59,006 nucleotides of DNA, taken from assembly GCA_009926305.1 (NCBI GenBank), contig RFPC01000007.1, positions 1 to 59,006 on the forward strand, in the 5' to 3' direction. Within the stretch, counting starts at the first letter, position 1, and each line of letters starts with the position of its first letter. A program made the position numbers and the translations under genes. This document shows, one piece after another, positions 7,364 through 15,243 of the stretch. The stretch comes from a bacterium. Its GTDB lineage: Bacteria; Bdellovibrionota_C; UBA2361; RFPC01. The notes under the pieces are model-generated. The model had not been told where the DNA came from, made no database searches, and saw only the letters and a program-made list of their open reading frames with translations.

Positions 7364-8860
7364 TTAGCCCGCGGTGCTAACCCGATCTCGAAAAGCCATT
7401 CCTGCTTTGAAGATACGCTCCTTTCTCTCCCCCGCCATACGGTTTAAATTGCCGATCATAGTGCTTAAGCGAGGATTCTTTGAAAAAAAGTCTCGGTGAT
7501 CATCAATGAACTTCCAGTAGAGTCCGTCAAGCTCATCGCACCAATCCCCAACGGGATAATCACGAGACATCTTGCGAATATAGTTCGATCCGCAAAGGTA
7601 AGGCTTTGTCGCAAATATTCCGCCATCACTAAACTGCCCCATGCCATAAACATTCGGTCCCATAACCCAATCCGACGAATCGACGTACATCTCCATAAAC
7701 CAACGATGCACCTCTGTCGGATCAATATTACAAAGCAACATTGTATTACTCAGGATCATCAGTCGCTCTATGTGGTGGTTATATCCGTATCGAAGCACTT
7801 TGTTTAACGCATCATCCAGCGGTGGCATTCCAGTGGAAGCAGAGTACCAACAAGCCGAGAGCTTTCGTGAATGTCCCCAGAAATTTCTTTGTTCCTGAAC
7901 ATCCGAATACTGTTGATAAATTCCCCGAATAAATTCTCGCCAACCAAGCACTTGCCTGACAAAGCCCTCAAGCGAGTTGAGCGGTATCTGTTCGGAACTG
8001 ACGATACGCTCAAGTAGTTCCTTGGGAGTGATAAGTCCAATATTGAGTAATGGACTTATCACAGAATGAAATAAAAACGGACTTTGTTTTGAAATTGCAT
8101 CTTCATAGTCTCCAAATGCATGGAAACGCTCTTCCACAAAATGCGTAATCCATGTATTCACATCATCCCGGGTCACCGGAATCCAAAAACTTTCGCTCTC
8201 TCCAGGATGATCACGAAAAAGCTCGTCAACAAGTAGTGATACGTGCTTTACATGAGAGGTTTTTTCGGGAAATCGAAGCTCTGGAATCGAAAGTTCCTTA
8301 GGCAATTTCTTCCTATTTTCGGCATCGAAACTGTACTTCCCACCTAAGGGCTTACCGTCAGCATCCATTAAGATTTTGTGCTCCTTTCGAAGACTTTCAT
8401 AAAATGTCTTCATGAAGGGTCTCTTTACTGACTGATTATATTTTTCGAATTGCAGCCGCGATACAAGAAACATGGGGCTCGGTAAGATTTTCAGAACAAC
8501 CGAGTGTTGTTCTGCGCACTCCTGAATCCGACTCTCAAAAAACTTGTCCTCTATTTCATAAAGATAAAGTTCCTGAACAGAGTGCCGAGTGATAAAAGAT
8601 TCCAGTTTATCCTCAAACGTTAGCTCTCGATTGCCAGCCTCCAGCTCGACGTAGTCTACTTGCGCTCCGACTTCGTGCCGTAACTCATCGCAGTAATGCC
8701 GCATGGCTGCCAAGAAAAATATGAGTTTATGCTTATGATAGCGATAGTGGGTACACAGCCCGTAATCCTCTGCCATAAAGACCCGGTCATTGGCTGCAAC
8801 ACACGAGACGTCGGGCGGAAATAGTTGATTACCGAGAATAAGAACATGTTTCATACTCAT
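7364..8860 (-). CDS. Cryptochrome/photolyase family protein (FeS-BCP/CryPro-related)
   Basis: The 498 residues match the bacterial photolyase-related family that includes (6-4) photolyases: an N-terminal domain starting KHVLILGNQLFPPDVS, and a C-terminal FAD domain with FVRQVLGWREFIRGIYQ and SDWVMGPNVYGMGQFSDGG. Classical members carry a [4Fe-4S] cluster. Here the candidate cysteines are C377, C423 (KPYLCGSNYI) and C441 (GDWCDELDGLYW), and the CxxC pair expected between the last two is missing. The protein may therefore belong to the subgroup lacking a normal cluster. Predicted role: light-dependent DNA repair or blue-light sensing. Starts at 8860 or 8854 are both possible. Confidence 0.88.
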   Translation of the reverse strand: MSMKHVLILGNQLFPPDVSCVAANDRVFMAEDYGLCTHYRYHKHKLIFFLAAMRHYCDELRHEVGAQVDYVELEAGNRELTFEDKLESFITRHSVQELYLYEIEDKFFESRIQECAEQHSVVLKILPSPMFLVSRLQFEKYNQSVKRPFMKTFYESLRKEHKILMDADGKPLGGKYSFDAENRKKLPKELSIPELRFPEKTSHVKHVSLLVDELFRDHPGESESFWIPVTRDDVNTWITHFVEERFHAFGDYEDAISKQSPFLFHSVISPLLNIGLITPKELLERIVSSEQIPLNSLEGFVRQVLGWREFIRGIYQQYSDVQEQRNFWGHSRKLSACWYSASTGMPPLDDALNKVLRYGYNHHIERLMILSNTMLLCNIDPTEVHRWFMEMYVDSSDWVMGPNVYGMGQFSDGGIFATKPYLCGSNYIRKMSRDYPVGDWCDELDGLYWKFIDDHRDFFSKNPRLSTMIGNLNRMAGERKERIFKAGMAFRDRVSTAG

Positions 8861-8991
8861 ACGGTTGTACTAATATCGTTTTCATTACACCAGAAGGCTA
8901 TAAAGCAGCGCAGAATCAGGATGTTAGGGCACTTCCAGACTCCTCGGGATCTTTCGCTGCTTTTTGCTGCTCACGATCATCTCAACACTAT

Positions 8992-9918
8992 ATGGTTTCT
9001 ATTCAAAAGATAGTGAATGAACAGTTTCTGGAGCGAGTAGCTGCACTTGATAAGGGTGAAAAACGGCGAGGGGCTGCCATCAGTAAAGCACTCTCTGATA
9101 CGAATGCTGACACAAAGATCAGCATTAGCGTGCGCGCGGGATCACAGATGTATGCCAGAGCACTTACTGGTATCAATTTTGGTGTTTCATTTATTAACTT
9201 TGCCCAGTCTGATCTCGAGAGTATTCAGAAGCTAACCAGAGAGATCATCCGTTCAGTAGAAAAAACTGCTTCACCCAATAGTTCACGAGCAGAAAGAGTT
9301 GAAGCCCAGAGAACTATAGACGAACACGGTGCTGTCATAAAAGATACCATTCGAAATTCTTACTTCGGAAAGAAAAACTATCTTGAAAAAGATGTTCTCA
9401 TTAATATCTTCGAAGAAATTGGGCTCGTAGCAGACAAGTCTGAGCCATTACAAAATGCCTTTGATCAGCTGCTGACCATTGGGAAAGACGGCGCGCTTGC
9501 CGATCTTGATATTAAGGGAGTCAATAGCAATCTTCCAAGGGAAGTTGGAAAACCAAGTTCATTCCATAATGACGAGCCCCTCTTTGGAGGTCGGAGAACA
9601 ATTACAAAGGCAGCCGATGCCTATGCCATTCTTGATGATCTTAAGGCATTTGACGCACAACTCACGAGCAATCTGAATGCATTGAACAGTCTCTCGGAGG
9701 TGCTTGGACAAAATTCTCTTCTCGTGAGAAGTACTGCTCTCGCCTTCATTGAGATCGGCAAGTCAATCAATTCCGAAACAGATGCGGGCGACGTCGCTCG
9801 GAAACTTCAGGGAATGATTCTCAAAGATGCACGAGCTGCCCTATCACAAGCAGAGAATCTGGAGCCTCTTATCGTTGCAACACTCAATTATAAAGACGCT
9901 GGAATCACAAAAGAGTAA
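8992..9918 (+). CDS. Flagellin-like protein
   Basis: The layout is that of flagellin. Residues ~40-135 resemble the D0/D1 N-terminal part (TGINFGVSFINFAQSDLESI, then SRAERVEAQRTIDEHG and a YFGKKNYL turn). The last ~75 residues resemble the C-terminal D1/D0 helix (DARAALSQAENLEPLIVATL, compare QILQQAGTSVLAQANQVPQN). There is a short variable centre and no signal peptide, as expected for type III export. It is divergent: the usual N-terminal NTN and SSGLRI motifs are absent. It stands alone without FliD or FliS. The ATG at 8992 lacks a visible ribosome binding site. Predicted filament or filament-cap-proximal protein. Confidence 0.65.
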   Translation: MVSIQKIVNEQFLERVAALDKGEKRRGAAISKALSDTNADTKISISVRAGSQMYARALTGINFGVSFINFAQSDLESIQKLTREIIRSVEKTASPNSSRAERVEAQRTIDEHGAVIKDTIRNSYFGKKNYLEKDVLINIFEEIGLVADKSEPLQNAFDQLLTIGKDGALADLDIKGVNSNLPREVGKPSSFHNDEPLFGGRRTITKAADAYAILDDLKAFDAQLTSNLNALNSLSEVLGQNSLLVRSTALAFIEIGKSINSETDAGDVARKLQGMILKDARAALSQAENLEPLIVATLNYKDAGITKE

Positions 9919-9931
9919 TGTATCGGAAGTA

Positions 9932-11863
9932 CTAAGACTGCTTAAGGGGAAGTCGGAAAGAAAACACACTCCCCTCACCGAGCTGGGAACGCACCGTCAG
10001 TGAGCTGCCGTGAGCTTCTATTATGGTTTTTGCAGTAGCAAGCCCTACCCCAAGACCTCCGGAGCGAAAGGCATAATCTCCAGAGCTATGTACTAATGCA
10101 TCACCGACCTCATAAAATTTTTCAAAGATAAGTTCATGCTCAGTTTCTGCAATCCCGATACCTGTATCCGCGACTTCAAAGTGGAGCAACTCGTGCTCAG
10201 ACCAAACACGCAAAATAATACTACCACCATCTTCAGTGAATCGAATTGCATTCGATAGAAGGTTTCCAAGTACGAGCGTCAGAAGCGCTTCATCGCCTTG
10301 AATATGCTGCTCTCGATTATCACATTCAACGCTAAACTGAAGGTTTCTCACTTCAGTGGGAGTCTTATAGCGCTCCTCTATTGTTTGAAGAATTTGTCCG
10401 ATTGAAAATACTGCTCGCTGAATACTTACTTCACTCCCTTCTATGCGAGAGAGGCTCTGTAGTTGTTGCGAAAGCTTGACGAGTCGAACAACACCGCGCT
10501 GGAGAGTCTGCGACATTTTATCTCGCGTTTTCGTCTCAGTAATCTCCGAATTCGCTAAGATATCTGCTGCGCCTTGAATTACATTTAGTGGGGTTCGCAA
10601 CTCGTGAGTTAGTACCGTAATCATCTCACCTTTTCTTTTATCGAGACGCATGAGCTGATTCCGCATCTTCTCGGACTGCTGATAGAGCTGAGAGTTATCT
10701 ATTGCGAGAGCCAGTTGGTGACTAAAGCGTTCCGTAAACAAAAGATCTCTTTCGCTGAATTCAGACCGATTACTTTTATTGAGTACTTGTAACGCCCCAA
10801 TAATCTCTTGAGAGCGTACCAATAGTGGAACACACACCAGATTTTGCGTTTGAAAATCTGTCTCCTGGTCAAAGCCACTATAAAATCGACTGTCATTCTG
10901 AGGATCATTCGAAATGAGTGACTGCTTATTTTGAATAACCCAACCAACTAAACCTCGATCCGAAGGTAAGACCTTGTCCTGCAAGCTCGCTTCGTCCCCT
11001 TCTAAGGCCCAAAAGCGAAGGCTCTTCCCACCGTCATCCAGTATGAACACAGTAGCGGCTTCTGCTTGGAGCTCTTGACAGAGGTGCTTCAAAGCCTGTC
11101 TGACTACCACATCGGTCTTCAGTGAGGAATTCAGTAATAGAGGCAAACGGCTAAGAGAAAGCAACTGAGGAAGTTCAAGCCCATCATCACTTGCATCATC
11201 CCCACATTTCTGAAGTGACTCATTATATTCCCTCAAGCGAAGAACATTTTCCTGCTGCGAAGTCCGTCTCAGATCTCTACCAGCACGCGTCAACCAAAGA
11301 TGCGACTCGATAAAGTTCAATACATCAGGATAAAAGAGTTGGCGAGAGATCCCTAATTCTTGACGAAGTAACTCTGATTTATCAAAAAAGTCCTCTCTGC
11401 CTAAATTACCAAGGTCTGCATCTATTAGATATCTTCCAAGCGGCGAAACCACGGAAGTGAGATGCGGCTGTGAGATATTAATTAAGCGTGTATCGAGAAT
11501 CATCTCTCTAACTTTTAGTATGGCACTGTCGTCAAAACTGCCCGAACTCCGCATGGATTGTTCCGCCATTTCAGCAGCTAATGCTTCATTATCCACCAAC
11601 TTGTGTATGAAACCAGTGTCATGAAAGGCTGCTCCTATTGCCAAAAGTTGCAACTCCTCATGGCTAAGCTCATCGTAGATACCAAGATGAAGCACTTCTC
11701 GAAGAACATCACGAGAATGCTCAGATGAGTGATATAACAAAGATCTCGAAAGTCCCTGTTCGAGCAGAGCAAATGCCTCTTGAACGACGGGGATTTGCAA
11801 TACTTCCTTTTGAAGGTTTTCTATCCTATCCTCTATTGCATCACGGGACATAGCGCTACTCAC
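9932..11863 (-). CDS. HD-domain/GAF hybrid sensor histidine kinase
   Basis: Order of domains: an HD phosphohydrolase-like domain (YHSSEHSRDV, then AAFHDTGF with His81-Asp82) over residues ~20-190; a GAF domain (~240-395, LVGWVIQNKQSLISNDPQND); HisKA with the phospho-acceptor His420 in LTHELRTPLN; and HATPase_c with NLLSNAIRFTEDGGS and GGLGVGLATAKTI. There is no membrane segment, so it should be a cytoplasmic sensor. No response regulator lies next to it, making it an orphan kinase here. An HD domain fused in front of a GAF kinase is unusual, and whether it hydrolyses a nucleotide is not visible. It converges with the flagellin-like gene, ending 13 bases away. Confidence 0.9.
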   Translation of the reverse strand: MSSAMSRDAIEDRIENLQKEVLQIPVVQEAFALLEQGLSRSLLYHSSEHSRDVLREVLHLGIYDELSHEELQLLAIGAAFHDTGFIHKLVDNEALAAEMAEQSMRSSGSFDDSAILKVREMILDTRLINISQPHLTSVVSPLGRYLIDADLGNLGREDFFDKSELLRQELGISRQLFYPDVLNFIESHLWLTRAGRDLRRTSQQENVLRLREYNESLQKCGDDASDDGLELPQLLSLSRLPLLLNSSLKTDVVVRQALKHLCQELQAEAATVFILDDGGKSLRFWALEGDEASLQDKVLPSDRGLVGWVIQNKQSLISNDPQNDSRFYSGFDQETDFQTQNLVCVPLLVRSQEIIGALQVLNKSNRSEFSERDLLFTERFSHQLALAIDNSQLYQQSEKMRNQLMRLDKRKGEMITVLTHELRTPLNVIQGAADILANSEITETKTRDKMSQTLQRGVVRLVKLSQQLQSLSRIEGSEVSIQRAVFSIGQILQTIEERYKTPTEVRNLQFSVECDNREQHIQGDEALLTLVLGNLLSNAIRFTEDGGSIILRVWSEHELLHFEVADTGIGIAETEHELIFEKFYEVGDALVHSSGDYAFRSGGLGVGLATAKTIIEAHGSSLTVRSQLGEGSVFSFRLPLKQS

Positions 11864-12039
11864 TCCTGTTCGATTTACCCTGATGATACGGCGACACTCT
11901 CGTCATTCGCAATCGATAATAGCCTCATTTTGACATTGCTATCGACACCGTTTGCACAGAATACCTCAGGAAGAATCAGAATGAGTCCTTTTTTAAAGAG
12001 GGGAGCTAATAAATCGCTAAACCCCTTGCATTTCCATGA

Positions 12040-13917
12040 TTGAAATATTGTGATGTAAGCAAGATTTCGAGATTATTCCTCTCGGAGAATCGAGAAGACA
12101 AAACGGCAATACCATTGAAAGCATCCAATACCAATACAGATGTGCCAACTTCGGCAACTACTGCGCCAGGTTCAAAAGCGAAGTTTATTCGCCTCGTCGA
12201 TGTTGTTAAGCTCGCATATCCCTACAAGGGCACCTTATGCCTTGCGATGGTCGCTCTTCTCCTTGCTGGAGGAGTGAACCTTGCAATTCCAGAAGTCATC
12301 AGGCGTTTCCTTAATAGCGAAAACTCGCTGAGCCGTGTCAACGACCAGCCGATTCTTATAGGCAGCGCGCTGATAAGTATCTTCTTACTCCAAGCCATCG
12401 CTTTCTACCTGCGAACATATTGGTTCGGAAAAGTTGGGCACTCAGTGGTCTTCGATCTGCGCAAGCGACTCTACTCATCTCTCCTTCGCAAGCCATTACA
12501 GTTTTTCGATGGGGAGCGTACGGGTGACTTAATCTCGCGCATCAATGCAGATACGTTGATGCTACAAGATGTTGTAAGCATCCGCTTATCTGTTTTGATT
12601 CGATATTTCCTACAAGTAATAATAGGAATTGTTTTAATGGCGCTCTTGTCGCCTCGTCTCACTATTCTTATAGCGCTTGTGCTGCCCATCGTAGTTGCAG
12701 CCTCTCGCATTCTCGGAAAGAGACTTCGGGCCTTAAGCAAGGAGCAACAAGCAAGACTTGGCGAAGCCACAACAAGTGCGGACGAATCGATTGGTGGTAT
12801 TAGAACAGTAAAAGCGTTCACTGGTGAAAAGTTTGAGCTCGATAGATTTGTAAGGCAGATACGTGCCGTACGAGAACTCGGATTTGCCCGCTCGCAGTTT
12901 GCTGCCTTCTTTGCCTCCAGCATAAACTTTTTAATGAATGGGGTTCTCGTATTTATTCTCCTACTCGGCATTCAATCCGTAACATCAGGCACTCTATCAT
13001 CTGGCGATCTTACAGCCTTCCTGCTCTATGGCGCTATTGTAGCGATCTCTTTCGCGTTCCTTGCAGGAAGTCTTGGGGAGCTCTATCAAGCCTCGGGTGC
13101 GGCAGAACGTATCTTTGAAACACTTGCTGCCGAAGAAGAAAGAGTGAACACTGCTGAGCCGATTGACTCTCAGTCTGTTGTAAATAGTCTTCGCTTCCAA
13201 CACGTATCGTTCTCGTACCCGACGCGTGAGGATGTGCGTGCTGTCGATGATATTTCGTTCTCAGCGCACAAAGGGGAATTCATAGCTTTCGTTGGCCCAT
13301 CAGGCGCTGGAAAGTCTACCATCATGAATCTGCTGTTACGATTCTACGAGCTTCAAGAGGGCGAGATTCTCTATGATGATGTCGATATTGCCTCAAGGCC
13401 TATCCATGAGACTCGTTCGAGAATAGGACTCGTTCCCCAAGAGCCATTACTGTTTGCAGATACCATAGAAGCAAACCTGAAATATGGAGCTGAAAATGTC
13501 TCTCGGGAGGAGCTCGAGTCTGTCTGCAAGCAGGTTGCCATCTTAGATTTTATTCGTTCACTTCCCGATGGTTTTCAGACCTATGTTGGAGAAAGAGGTG
13601 TTCAGTTAAGTGGTGGACAAAGGCAGCGTCTTGCCATTGCCAGGGCATTGTTGAGAAAGCCTGACATTCTGTTATTAGATGAAGCTACCTCCGCTCTTGA
13701 TAGCGAAAGTGAAGCAGCAATTAAGAGCTCCATATCAAGTATGAAGAATGAGTGTATTCTGATTGCAATAGCCCATCGTCTTTCTACTGTGCAGAAGGCA
13801 GATAGAATATATGTACTTCATCACGGAAAAATAATTGAAGAGGGCAGTCATCACGAGCTGCTGGGGCTTAACGGAGTCTATCAAGAGCTAGTTTCTTATC
13901 AAGCGCTCATGACATAA
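12040..13917 (+). CDS. ABC exporter, fused permease and ATPase (MsbA/ABCB-like)
   Basis: An N-terminal six-helix exporter domain (~residues 60-350) is followed by a nucleotide-binding domain. The latter has Walker A GPSGAGKST near residue 419, signature LSGGQRQRLAIARAL near 523, Walker B ILLLDEATSALD and H-loop IAHRLST. Such half-transporters work as homodimers and export lipids, drugs or peptides; the substrate is not visible. The frame opens with TTG at 12040 and has no ATG before the first membrane helix, so the true start is uncertain. The first ~50 residues are a polar extension. It diverges from the histidine kinase across 176 bases. Confidence 0.9.
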   Translation: MKYCDVSKISRLFLSENREDKTAIPLKASNTNTDVPTSATTAPGSKAKFIRLVDVVKLAYPYKGTLCLAMVALLLAGGVNLAIPEVIRRFLNSENSLSRVNDQPILIGSALISIFLLQAIAFYLRTYWFGKVGHSVVFDLRKRLYSSLLRKPLQFFDGERTGDLISRINADTLMLQDVVSIRLSVLIRYFLQVIIGIVLMALLSPRLTILIALVLPIVVAASRILGKRLRALSKEQQARLGEATTSADESIGGIRTVKAFTGEKFELDRFVRQIRAVRELGFARSQFAAFFASSINFLMNGVLVFILLLGIQSVTSGTLSSGDLTAFLLYGAIVAISFAFLAGSLGELYQASGAAERIFETLAAEEERVNTAEPIDSQSVVNSLRFQHVSFSYPTREDVRAVDDISFSAHKGEFIAFVGPSGAGKSTIMNLLLRFYELQEGEILYDDVDIASRPIHETRSRIGLVPQEPLLFADTIEANLKYGAENVSREELESVCKQVAILDFIRSLPDGFQTYVGERGVQLSGGQRQRLAIARALLRKPDILLLDEATSALDSESEAAIKSSISSMKNECILIAIAHRLSTVQKADRIYVLHHGKIIEEGSHHELLGLNGVYQELVSYQALMT

Positions 13918-13979
13918 CCGCGCGACTCTCTCGGCGTTCCTTTTGTGAAGCGGTGTGTATTGCTTATAACCGAAAGATT

Positions 13980-14648
13980 CTACCACTGACTTCCTGGCAC
14001 TTTTTCTTCCCTTACGTCCATCACCTGCTTCATCAATCTTTTGAACTCAGACACAAAGCTACCGATATCAGGAAGTCGTGAAATTTGAAGAGAGCAGAGA
14101 AAGTCTCTATAGAGCTCCTCCGGCGAAGTAAGCACTACGAGAGTAAAATCCTGAGTCAATGGACTATTACTCAGCACCTCCATTCTACTTTCCACGTATT
14201 GTTCTGTTAAACATCTTCTTAGACGTTCATAGGTTTGGTCTCTTAGCTTACGAGACACTCCCCTCTTCCGAAGAAGCCCTCGAAGACGGCGAATCTCACG
14301 TGATTCTTTTCGCAACACCTTTGCTCTCCGAGAGACTTGATGAATACGTGGCGGATGATACTCAACAAAGATATCGCGTAAACGAAAATCAATAGTTTGT
14401 ACATCACCACCGCATCCGACACCGATTGGCACCTGAAAGGAGGTGCCAGGGATAATCTTATAGTCAGGAATATACTTCTCCATCAGGGCACCGCAGGCTG
14501 CTTCTGGTCGACTATGGTATCGCACTCCATTGAGTAGGCAGTGGCCGTCTGGCTGAAAGTGAATGGGTCGCAGATCAGGAGTGGAACGGGAAAGTATTCG
14601 AAGATTTGCTAGCAACTGCCTGTCGTAACCATAATTAACAAACTTCAT
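13980..14648 (-). CDS. Hypothetical protein, possible PD-(D/E)XK nuclease-like fold
   Basis: I chose ATG 14648 (222 aa, starting MKFVNYGYDRQLLANL), which has GGAG upstream; the frame is open further to 14750. I do not recognise the family. The spacing of Glu49 (YHSRPEAACGALMEKY), Asp87 (DVQTIDFRL) and Glu96-x-His98 (IFVEYHPPR) resembles the E-D-ExK active site of PD-(D/E)XK nucleases with the Lys replaced by His. The second half is Arg/Lys-rich and helical, which would fit nucleic-acid binding. Nuclease activity is inference. Confidence 0.6.
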   Translation of the reverse strand: MKFVNYGYDRQLLANLRILSRSTPDLRPIHFQPDGHCLLNGVRYHSRPEAACGALMEKYIPDYKIIPGTSFQVPIGVGCGGDVQTIDFRLRDIFVEYHPPRIHQVSRRAKVLRKESREIRRLRGLLRKRGVSRKLRDQTYERLRRCLTEQYVESRMEVLSNSPLTQDFTLVVLTSPEELYRDFLCSLQISRLPDIGSFVSEFKRLMKQVMDVREEKVPGSQW

Positions 14649-14782
14649 AGGATGGTTTCTCCATTTTAGGGTTGAAGTTAACAGGGTGGCATATCGGGCA
14701 CTTTGGCTCGTAAGAGAACAGAGGTCTAAATGATTGCCTGTAAGAGGCACTAAAAACTCGCTCGCCGGCAGTAAGAAGCAGT

Positions 14783-15040
14783 CTAGGCGGCATGCAGATA
14801 TCGCCTCCTAACAGGATAAGGGCTGAGAATACTCATCACATCAGAGAGAGAGGGGTCATGCACTAGAGCGATAGTAGATCCTAGAGCGATAGTAGATCCT
14901 AGAGCGGTAGTAGACCCTAGAGAGATAGGAGGTACTAAAGCCACCTCGAAGTAAGAAGGAGGGCATGAGCTCTCCAAGCGCGCATACTTCTTATGGCACG
15001 CGTACACTGTACTGGAACCGATGCTAGTGAGCAGCTTCAT
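14783..15040 (-). CDS. Possible small protein with LGSTIA repeats
   Basis: The 85-residue frame starts at ATG 15040 with GGAGAG seven bases upstream, which is better than most chance frames. Its centre is an in-frame 18-bp tandem repeat coding for LGSTTA/LGSTIA units. No family is recognised and no signal peptide is clear. It lies upstream of, and in the same direction as, the PD-(D/E)XK-like gene. It could instead be non-coding repeat sequence. Confidence 0.35.
   Translation of the reverse strand: MKLLTSIGSSTVYACHKKYARLESSCPPSYFEVALVPPISLGSTTALGSTIALGSTIALVHDPSLSDVMSILSPYPVRRRYLHAA
14863..14934. repeat. 18-bp tandem repeat, about four units
   Basis: CTAGAGCGATAGTAGATC occurs at 14863-14880 and 14881-14898, with a near copy at 14899-14916 and a decayed copy at 14917-14934. 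The unit length is a multiple of three, so it is compatible with the reverse-strand frame that spans it. Confidence 0.85.
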
Positions 15041-15243
15041 TCAATAGCTCTCCGCTTTCTCGAATACCTTCCTTTTTTATGCCAGCTCATCGGTATTTTC
15101 GACAGATGCTTTTTTATTTATTTATCTGCCTGTTAGACTAATTCCTTGTAAAGATTACCTGAATGGTAGCGTCTTCTACTAAGATTTTTTTATCCTGCGT
15201 TTTACGACGATGAACACTATTTTGTACTTTACCGTAACGATCG

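Noticed and set aside
7363-7381. Inverted repeat GTTAGC/GCTAAC across the photolyase stop
   Set aside because: Only six base pairs and no T-run on either strand; too weak to call a terminator.
11780-12043. 87-residue forward frame between the histidine kinase and the ABC exporter
   Set aside because: It lies mostly antisense to the kinase 5' end, has no recognisable motif and no good ribosome binding site.
15190-15243. LexA-like box upstream of uvrA (TTACCGTAA)
   Set aside because: The half-sites TTAC and GTAA are one base apart rather than three, as in the Bdellovibrio-type box, and no other SOS motif is present, so it is not a supported operator.
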